Shown in pieces: positions 1-4,140 of a DNA stretch of 6,456 nucleotides. The translations under genes were made by a program, and so were the position numbers. Positions within the stretch are counted from its first letter, which is position 1. Every line of letters starts with the position of its first letter. The notes under the pieces are model-generated. The model did no database searches. It worked only from the letters and a program-made list of their open reading frames with translations, and had not been told where the DNA came from. The DNA comes from Elusimicrobiota bacterium (lineage in GTDB: Bacteria; Elusimicrobiota; UBA8919): contig DMMW01000081.1 in NCBI GenBank assembly GCA_003452965.1, forward strand, positions 6,116 to 12,571, in the 5' to 3' direction.

Positions 1-72
1 ATAAATTCGGAAAAAAATTAAATTTGGTTATAGATTTTCAAGATTTTTATTAAATTGTAATTAAATTGTAAT
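1..72. other. AT-rich non-coding tail after hypE
   Basis: This edge stretch downstream of hypE has no visible gene. It is strongly AT-rich and carries two adjacent exact copies of the 11-mer TTAAATTGTAA (50-60 and 61-71), the second ending two bases before the hypE stop codon. I see no GC-rich hairpin with a T-run, so no terminator can be called; the operon may continue beyond the window. Confidence 0.5.
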
Positions 73-1083
73 TCAGCAGATTCTGGGAAGCTGGTCTGAT
101 TCAAGCATTTGAAGAATACGGGTCCCGCCGATTCTGGTCTTTAGAAATACGGCTTTTGGTTTTGATATGATTTTTCCAATAATTTCGGCATTTTTACCGA
201 GCGGATGTTTTTTTATAGTAGATAGAATTTTTTCGGCGTGTTTTTCCTCAACAATCGCCAAAAGCTTACCCTCGTTTGCTATATAAATAGGATCCAAGCC
301 TAACAGGTTGCAGACAGTCTTTGTAGATTTGTTGATGGGTATTCTTTCTTCAATAATTTCAATACCGACATCCGATTGTTCTGCAATTTCATTGAGTGTT
401 GTTGCCAAACCGCCCCTTGTCGGATCGCGCATGGTATTAATTTTTCCTGCATTAAGCATTTTTTCAACAAGATTATTTAACGGTGCGACATCGCTTAAAA
501 GTTTTCCTTTTAATTCAAGTTCTTGACGGGCATTCAATATTGCGATTCCATGGTCGGCTATCGTTCCCGAAAGAATTACAATATTGCCTGGTTTTGCGTT
601 ACGTCCCGAAATATTTAATTTATTATCTAAAATACCAACTCCGGAAGTTGTTAAAAAAATTTCATCAGCAGCACCCTTTTCCACAACCTTTGTATCGCCG
701 CAAACAATCTGAACACCTGCTCTTTTTGATGTTTCTGCGATTGAATTTATTATTTTTTCAAGTTTTTCAATTTCCAAGCCTTCTTCTATAATAGCCGATA
801 CCGAAATATAACGCGGTTTTGCACCCATGACGGACAAATCGTTTATTGTTCCACAGATTGAAAGTTTCCCGATATCACCACCCGGGAAAAAAATTGGTTT
901 TACGACATACGAATCGGTCGTAAAAACTATCCTAAAATTGTTTGGTATAGGCGGGAGAACGGCGGAGTCATCTAATTTTTCGGATATAACATTCCCGAAC
1001 TTTTTTAAAAAAAGATTTTTGATTAGTTGATGCATTAATTTTCCACCCGAACCGTATGACAACGTTATTTTTTTATTTTCCAT
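73..1083 (-). CDS. hypE: HypE, [NiFe]-hydrogenase maturation protein (carbamoyl dehydratase)
   Basis: HypE takes the carbamoyl group that HypF places on its C-terminal cysteine and dehydrates it with ATP to a thiocyanate, the source of the CN ligands of the [NiFe]-hydrogenase active site. The 336-residue protein has the family's usual length and ends in PRIC, the signature tail with the modified Cys336. Also visible are the N-terminal GSGG (11-14), the DDSAV segment (38-42), the ATP-binding PurM/AIR-synthase-like core around TTDSYVV (55-61) and PGGDIGKL (67-74), NDLSVMGAKP (81-90), and MRDPTRGGLATTLNEIA (218-234) in the C-terminal domain. It acts in the cytoplasm with HypF and the HypC-HypD complex. 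The start is the first ATG, 38 nt after the hypD stop, preceded only by a weak GAG-type ribosome site. It appears intact, and the identification is firm. Confidence 0.97.
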   Translation of the reverse strand: MENKKITLSYGSGGKLMHQLIKNLFLKKFGNVISEKLDDSAVLPPIPNNFRIVFTTDSYVVKPIFFPGGDIGKLSICGTINDLSVMGAKPRYISVSAIIEEGLEIEKLEKIINSIAETSKRAGVQIVCGDTKVVEKGAADEIFLTTSGVGILDNKLNISGRNAKPGNIVILSGTIADHGIAILNARQELELKGKLLSDVAPLNNLVEKMLNAGKINTMRDPTRGGLATTLNEIAEQSDVGIEIIEERIPINKSTKTVCNLLGLDPIYIANEGKLLAIVEEKHAEKILSTIKKHPLGKNAEIIGKIISKPKAVFLKTRIGGTRILQMLESDQLPRIC

Positions 1084-1109
1084 ATTTAGATTCTCAGAAA
1101 AATCATCGC

Positions 1110-1125
1110 TAATCTGTGTAATCAG
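1110..1125 (-). repeat. 16-bp element CTGATTACACAGATTA, copy 1
   Basis: Read on the minus strand, CTGATTACACAGATTA spans the hypD stop codon and begins the short hypD-hypE gap; its end lies 26 nt before the hypE ATG. The same 16 bases occur exactly at 3256-3271 ahead of surE. The element holds GATTA twice, separated by CACA. Its role is unknown; it may be a remnant of a dispersed TAATCTGTG-type repeat. Confidence 0.6.
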
Positions 1126-2195
1126 GAATTGTTAGATTTTTCAACAATTCCATATTTATAATATGCCGCACAAGTACCTTCCGAAGAAACCATACAAGGT
1201 CCAATCGGGTTTGTTGTATTACATTTTATACCGAATAACTTGCATTGAGGCGGTTTTACAGTACCAGTTAATATTTTTCCGCACAAACAACCGACAGGTT
1301 CTTTAAAATTTTTCAGCTTTATCCTGAATTTTTGTAAAGCATCCAATATTTTATATTCATTTCTAAATTTTAATCCTGAATTTTTTATAATTCCAAGACC
1401 ACGCCATTGCGAGTCGGTTTCCTCAAAAACAGAGTATAAAAGTCTTATTGCAAGTGGGTTGCCCGCGTCTTTTACAACTTTTTTATACTGAATTTCTATA
1501 CTGGTTTTTCCGGAGTGTATCTGTTTAAGAATCATATAGATTCCCTGCAAAATTTCTGATGGTTCAAAACCAGTTATTACCGAAGGTATATTATATTTTT
1601 CAGTTATAAATTGGTAGGGTTTAGAACCAATAATTGCCGAAACATGCCCGGGTAAAAGGAATCCGTCAATTTTAATTCTTTGTTTTAATAGTACTTTTAG
1701 TGCAGGGGGTATAAGCTTAAAAGCAGGAATCACAGAAAAATTTTCTATTTTTTTTCTTTTTGCAATTCTTAAAGTTACAGCGATTGTTGGTGAAGTTGTT
1801 TCAAATCCGACACCTATAAAAACGATTTCTTTTTTCGGATTATTTTGTGCAATCTTTAGAGCATCAAGACAAGAATAAACAATCCTTACATCGCAACCGA
1901 ATGATTTTTCTTTTTCAAGTGAAGAATTGCTGCCGGGTACTCTAAGCATATCGCCGAAAGTTGTGATTATTTTATCTTTTTTTGCAAGTTCAATTGCCGA
2001 ATCTATTATGGATGTCGGGGTTACGCATACAGGGCAACCTGGTCCTGAAATCAAATTAATATTTTTTGGCAATACTGATTTTAATCCGGCAGAAGCAATT
2101 GCCATTGTATGTGTTCCGCAAACCTCCATGATATTAACTTTTTTGTTTGCAAGGGAAGTAATTTTTTCAATTAAGATATTGCTTGTATTATACAT
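1122..2195 (-). CDS. hypD: HypD, [NiFe]-hydrogenase maturation Fe-S scaffold protein
   Basis: HypD carries a [4Fe-4S] cluster and, bound to HypC, holds the iron while CN (from HypE) and CO are added, before transfer to the hydrogenase large subunit. With the start chosen here it has 357 residues, near the family norm. Visible family motifs are MEVCGTHT (23-30, catalytic Cys26), GPGCPVCVTP (51-60, Cys54 and Cys57), GFETTSP (130-136), LPGHVSAIIG (181-190), and a cysteine-rich C-terminal part with Cys303, 305, 318, 325, 334 and 342 that should supply the cluster ligands. The reading frame is open 15 codons further upstream (to 2240), but that extension is the end of a palindromic repeat and lacks homology to expect, so I start at MYNTSN. 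The ribosome site is poor (AAGTGGA about 8 nt upstream). The gene is separated from hypC by 355 bp of repeats. Confidence 0.96.
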   Translation of the reverse strand: MYNTSNILIEKITSLANKKVNIMEVCGTHTMAIASAGLKSVLPKNINLISGPGCPVCVTPTSIIDSAIELAKKDKIITTFGDMLRVPGSNSSLEKEKSFGCDVRIVYSCLDALKIAQNNPKKEIVFIGVGFETTSPTIAVTLRIAKRKKIENFSVIPAFKLIPPALKVLLKQRIKIDGFLLPGHVSAIIGSKPYQFITEKYNIPSVITGFEPSEILQGIYMILKQIHSGKTSIEIQYKKVVKDAGNPLAIRLLYSVFEETDSQWRGLGIIKNSGLKFRNEYKILDALQKFRIKLKNFKEPVGCLCGKILTGTVKPPQCKLFGIKCNTTNPIGPCMVSSEGTCAAYYKYGIVEKSNNS

Positions 2196-2210
2196 AATGT
2201 TCCACTTATT

Positions 2211-2410
2211 TGTCATTCCTGCGGACAGACTGTGTCGCAATTGTTAATAAATGTATTTCGTTTTCCATTTTGTAGCAGCAAAGCGTAATCTTTGCCATGT
2301 TTTAGCAGAGCTAATCGCTCTGCAGCTACAATTTTGGAATTATGACACAGTCTGGGGAGCAGGAATCCATATTAATTCTGGATGCCCGATAACAAATTTC
2401 GGGCATGACA
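2211..2410. repeat. 200-bp palindromic element between hypC and hypD
   Basis: This stretch is bounded by TGTCAT (2211-2216) and its inverse ATGACA (2405-2410). Inside are long inverted arms: ATTCCTGC (2215-2222) pairs with GCAGGAAT (2359-2366), and CAGACTGTGTC (2226-2236) with GACACAGTCTG (2344-2354). Between them lie hairpins GCAAAG/CTTTGC (2278-2283, 2290-2295) and GCAGAGC/GCTCTGC (2305-2311, 2317-2323), and to the right a perfect ATGCCCGA/TCGGGCAT hairpin (2382-2389, 2399-2406). TTGTAGC flanks both inner hairpins in inverted orientation. There is no credible gene. It looks like a non-autonomous dispersed (MITE- or REP-like) element; it ends 15 bp before the hypD start codon. Confidence 0.75.
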
Positions 2411-2427
2411 TTTACTTTCTACCTTTT

Positions 2428-2526
2428 CCGCCACAGATTCTATGACGGACCCGCCTCCACCACTTCCGCCACTACAACTTTGGCGGACAGGGAATCTTTG
2501 GTGGACAAGAACGACTTAGTGGCGGG
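2428..2526. repeat. Nested CCGCC palindromic repeat
   Basis: Three stems nest in one another: CCCGCC (2450-2455) with GGCGGG (2521-2526), TCCACC (2456-2461) with GGTGGA (2500-2505), and CCGCCA (2466-2471) with TGGCGG (2481-2486). An alternative pairing joins 2428-2440 with 2492-2504 (11 of 13 positions). It is clearly richer in GC than the genes around it. The core CCGCC...GGCGGACA recurs at 3018-3043. It probably belongs to the same class of dispersed intergenic palindromes as its neighbours; no coding potential is evident. Confidence 0.65.
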
Positions 2527-2535
2527 CTACTTCTA

Positions 2536-2567
2536 TACCTCTTTACCTCTTTACCTTTTTACCTTAA
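2536..2567. repeat. 8-bp tandem repeat overlapping the hypC stop
   Basis: Four units of exactly 8 bp follow one another on the plus strand: TACCTCTT, TACCTCTT, TACCTTTT and TACCTTAA. The last two encode the hypC C-terminus (KVKR plus stop, read on the minus strand), while the first two lie beyond the stop. Such a period-8 tract is prone to slippage, which would change the frame and hence the last residues of HypC. Confidence 0.75.
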
Positions 2568-2769
2568 TGCTCCTTAAAATTTTTAATGTTTTTTTAGCAT
2601 CTTTTTTATCAAGTAGCTGAATAGCAAAACCTGCATGCACGATAACATAATCGCCGATTTTTACAGAAGGTAAAAGATCTAGCCCGGCTTTTCTTATTAT
2701 GCCGCCGAAATCAACATCTGCAATTTTATCTTTTATAGAAACAATTTTTCCCGGAATAGCTAAACACAT
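2551..2769 (-). CDS. hypC: HypC, [NiFe]-hydrogenase maturation chaperone
   Basis: HypC is a small cytoplasmic chaperone that binds HypD, carries the Fe(CN)2(CO) group and docks it on the hydrogenase large-subunit precursor. The 72-residue product has the family's signature start MCLAIPGKI, where Cys2 is the essential iron-binding residue, and the conserved GDYVIVHAGFAIQLLD segment with its histidine. The frame is open for nine more codons (to 2796), but Cys2 must follow the initiator Met, so that extension is rejected. The start codon lies only 7 bases from the first copy of the 27-bp repeat, and no Shine-Dalgarno sequence is recognisable. The last codons fall in an 8-bp tandem repeat. It is the first gene of the hypC-D-E group; the next gene upstream is the divergent surE. 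Confidence 0.96.
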   Translation of the reverse strand: MCLAIPGKIVSIKDKIADVDFGGIIRKAGLDLLPSVKIGDYVIVHAGFAIQLLDKKDAKKTLKILRSIKVKR

Positions 2770-2803
2770 TGTACACGAAGTTCGGAGCCACTGCACCGAA
2801 CGA

Positions 2804-2880
2804 GGCTACAACCCCGAAGACTTGTTTTGCCGATGGCAAAACATTCGGGGTCATACCTAAAGTTTTTAATTTGAAGTTCG
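2804..2880. repeat. 77-bp perfect direct repeat, copy 1 (unit B)
   Basis: This segment is identical, base for base, to 2940-3016. It contains a strong nested hairpin: ACCCCGAA (2811-2818) pairs with TTCGGGGT (2844-2851), and TGTTTTGCC (2823-2831) with GGCAAAACA (2835-2843), leaving a GACT bulge and a GAT loop. The right end includes the first 8 bases of the next A unit. Confidence 0.9.
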
Positions 2881-2899
2881 GAGCCACTGCACCGAACGA

Positions 2900-2941
2900 C
2901 CTGCCCCCGTGATTAGTTTTCGAAGAAAACTACGTGGGGGG
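2900..2941. repeat. Unit C hairpin between the two B copies
   Basis: TAGTTTTC (2914-2921) and GAAAACTA (2925-2932) form a perfect stem with a GAA loop, extended by CCCCC (2904-2908) against GGGGG (2936-2940). The string CCCCGTGAT is shared with the right arm of the 3143-3200 cassette. A1 to A2 is 96 bp and A2 to A3 is 136 bp, so this 40-bp block accounts exactly for the difference. Confidence 0.75.
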
Positions 2942-3016
2942 CTACAACCCCGAAGACTTGTTTTGCCGATGGCAAAACATTCGGGGTCATACCTAAAGTT
3001 TTTAATTTGAAGTTCG
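2940..3016. repeat. 77-bp perfect direct repeat, copy 2 (unit B)
   Basis: Exact duplicate of 2804-2880, displaced by 136 bp, with the same nested ACCCCGAA/TTCGGGGT and TGTTTTGCC/GGCAAAACA hairpin. The lack of any difference points to recent duplication or ongoing homogenisation. Confidence 0.9.
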
Positions 3017-3065
3017 CCCGCCTATACTAAAGTTACGGCGGACAAGTACCTACCGGACCGAACGA
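3009..3065. repeat. Unit A3 with a CCGCC element replacing its centre
   Basis: The outer 8 bases on each side (GAAGTTCG and CCGAACGA) match the other A units, but the usual 11-bp centre is replaced by 41 bp. That centre carries a CCGCC...GGCGGACA hairpin (3018-3043) of the same kind as the one at 2466-2489. Confidence 0.7.
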
Positions 3066-3072
3066 GCATATT

Positions 3073-3107
3073 ATCCCGACAATACTAAAAAATAATAAAG
3101 TCGGGAT
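3073..3107. repeat. ATCCCGAC/GTCGGGAT hairpin
   Basis: A perfect 8-bp inverted repeat (3073-3080 and 3100-3107) encloses a 19-nt AT-rich loop. Neither strand has a T-run after the stem, so it is not a standard terminator. The layout resembles the ATGCCCGA/TCGGGCAT hairpin at 2382-2406. Confidence 0.7.
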
Positions 3108-3142
3108 CCTCCATTGTAGTTCGTAGCCACTGCACCGAACGA

Positions 3143-3200
3143 CCTTATTCACGGAATTCGGAGCAACTGCACCGACCGAGTAAATAACCCCGTGATAAGG
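3143..3200. repeat. Inverted-repeat cassette enclosing unit A5
   Basis: CCTTATTCACGG (3143-3154) pairs with CCGTGATAAGG (3190-3200) apart from one extra T in the left arm. The fifth A unit lies between the arms, so one palindrome is nested inside another. Confidence 0.7.
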
Positions 3201-3213
3201 GCTTCCGATATAC

Positions 3214-3242
3214 ATTTTACATTATTCTTGACAAAAAGTCAA
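3214..3242 (-). promoter_or_regulatory. Predicted sigma70-type promoter for hypCDE
   Basis: Read leftward, TTGACT (3242-3237), a 17-bp spacer and TAAAAT (3219-3214) form a near-consensus promoter with the same two hexamers and spacing as the one before tmk. Transcription should start near 3207, giving a hypC leader of roughly 440 nt that includes the whole repeat array. The -35 box is half of the palindrome TTGACAAAAAGTCAA shared with the divergent surE promoter. Confidence 0.6.
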
Positions 3243-3256
3243 AAATAAAGTAAAAC
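3228..3256 (+). promoter_or_regulatory. Predicted sigma70-type promoter for surE
   Basis: TTGACA (3228-3233, perfect -35), a 17-bp spacer and TAAAAC (3251-3256, 4 of 6 -10 matches) point toward surE. Transcription should begin near 3263, about 50 nt before the surE ATG. The -35 box lies in the same palindrome as the leftward -35, so the two promoters could compete or share an operator. Confidence 0.5.
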
Positions 3257-3271
3257 TGATTACACAGATTA
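3256..3271 (+). repeat. 16-bp element CTGATTACACAGATTA, copy 2
   Basis: Exact copy, in opposite orientation on the chromosome, of the element at 1110-1125. Here it overlaps the predicted surE -10 and start-site region and ends 40 nt before the surE ATG. Both copies therefore read toward a downstream gene start. Confidence 0.6.
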
Positions 3272-3311
3272 TGGAAAACAAAAATTCTGTGACGGAAAGA
3301 ATCATTTTTTT

Positions 3312-4049
3312 ATGAGAATCTTAATTTCTAATGATGACGGTTTATACGGAGCAGGGCTTTTGCCATTAATATCGGTAATAAAAAAAATGGGTGATGTTTT
3401 TGTCGTTGTACCTGATTTGAATAAAAGTGCCTCAAGCCATTCAATAACCGTTAATAAACCTATGCAACTTTTTCCTAAAAAAAAGAATATTTATACACTT
3501 AGCGGTACACCTTCGGACTGTGTAAGATTCGGAATAATGTGGGTAATGAAAGGTAAGGTTGATTTGGTTGTTTCCGGTATAAACGACGGTCCTAACATGG
3601 GCGAGGATTGCATCTATTCCGGAACGGTTGCAGCCGCAAGAGAAGGTGCGATATTGGGTTATCCGTCATTTGCGGTGTCATTAGTTTATGATGGTAAAAA
3701 TATTTTTAAACCTGCGGCAGAACACGCATTAAAGATAATAAAAAAAATATTAAAATACAAAGTGCCTAAACATACTTTTTTTAATATAAATATTCCGGAT
3801 AATAAAAATATAAAAGGGGTATCATTTACTAAAATGGGCAAACGGATTTATAATGATTATATAGATGAAAGAATTGACAAAAAAGGTCAGAAATATTACT
3901 GGATTTTAAGCAAACAAGTATCCGGATACTCTATAAAAAATACAGACATTGTTGCAGTAAACGATAAATATATATCTGTTACTCCTTTAAAAATTAATCA
4001 AACCGACTTCACCTATCTAAAAAAGTTAAAAGTCTATGCACCTTCCTAA
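3312..4049 (+). CDS. surE: SurE, metal-dependent 5'/3'-nucleotidase (stationary-phase survival protein)
   Basis: SurE-family enzymes remove phosphate from nucleoside monophosphates, and some also act on short polyphosphate, using a divalent metal in the cytoplasm. The 245-residue protein has the normal length and the family's hallmark residues: Asp8 and Asp9 in ISNDDGLYGAG, Ser39 in NKSASSHSIT, and Asn91 in VSGINDGPNMGEDCIYSGT, the expected metal ligands, plus SGTPSDCVRFG (64-74). The start ATG puts the NDDG motif at its usual place; GGAAAGA (3294-3300) is a somewhat distant, weak ribosome site. surE is divergent from hypC and 91 bp ahead of tmk, which appears to have its own promoter. No truncation or frameshift is seen. 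Confidence 0.96.
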   Translation: MRILISNDDGLYGAGLLPLISVIKKMGDVFVVVPDLNKSASSHSITVNKPMQLFPKKKNIYTLSGTPSDCVRFGIMWVMKGKVDLVVSGINDGPNMGEDCIYSGTVAAAREGAILGYPSFAVSLVYDGKNIFKPAAEHALKIIKKILKYKVPKHTFFNINIPDNKNIKGVSFTKMGKRIYNDYIDERIDKKGQKYYWILSKQVSGYSIKNTDIVAVNDKYISVTPLKINQTDFTYLKKLKVYAPS

Positions 4050-4055
4050 ATTTTG

Positions 4056-4084
4056 TTGACTTTTGGTAGTTTTTTTAATAAAAT
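4056..4084 (+). promoter_or_regulatory. Predicted sigma70-type promoter for tmk-holB-ricT
   Basis: TTGACT (4056-4061), a 17-bp spacer and TAAAAT (4079-4084) lie in the 91-bp gap between surE and tmk. A perfect TATAAT also occurs at 4086-4091 but is 24 bp from the -35, which is too far. The expected start is near 4091. The hexamers are identical to those of the predicted hypC promoter. Confidence 0.6.
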
Positions 4085-4140
4085 TTATAATAGAGTTATT
4101 ATATATGTTATATTCTTAAATTTGCATCTCTTTTTTAAAT

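Larger units (their letters stand above)
2777..3200. repeat. Modular hairpin-repeat array upstream of hypC
   Basis: This stretch of more than 300 bp contains no gene. It holds five copies of a 27-bp unit A (consensus GAAGTTCG, then GAGCCACTGCA, then CCGAACGA): 2777-2803, 2873-2899, 3009-3065 (centre replaced by a longer sequence), 3116-3142 and 3154-3179 (degenerate). In A1 and A2, GTTCGG and CCGAAC form a stem around a 10-nt loop. Second hairpins lie between the copies. After A1, A3 and A5, exactly 7 nt separate unit A from the left arm of the next hairpin (ACCCCGAA, ATCCCGAC, ACCCCGTG). Copy starts are 96, 136, 107 and 38 bp apart, so this is not CRISPR. If the promoter at 3214-3242 is right, the array forms most of the hypC leader RNA. 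Confidence 0.8.

Noticed and set aside
308..1030. Several plus-strand open frames opposite hypE
   Set aside because: They are shadows of a firmly identified gene and show no family motif.
2251..2620. Two overlapping open frames on the plus strand (2251-2445, 2405-2620)
   Set aside because: Both run through the palindromic elements, and the second through the 3' part of hypC; no motif or start signal supports them.
2770..2796. Nine-codon N-terminal extension of HypC
   Set aside because: HypC function needs Cys2 next to the initiator Met, and the extension is repeat unit A1 translated.
2777..3179. CRISPR array, suggested by five repeated 27-bp units
   Set aside because: Unit starts are 96, 136, 107 and 38 bp apart, intervening sequences are themselves repeated, and no cas gene is present.
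2770..3207. Known riboswitch in the hypC leader
   Set aside because: I recognise no conserved riboswitch core; the structures are repeated modules instead of a single aptamer fold.
3033..3215. 60-codon open frame on the minus strand upstream of hypC
   Set aside because: It lies entirely in the hairpin repeats, has no ribosome site, and its sequence is what translated palindromes give.
4028..4076. Terminator after surE: AAAAGTC (4028-4034) with GACTTTT (4058-4064), followed by a T-run
   Set aside because: The stem is only 7 bp, AT-rich, with a 23-nt loop, starts inside surE and overlaps the tmk -35 box; too weak to call.
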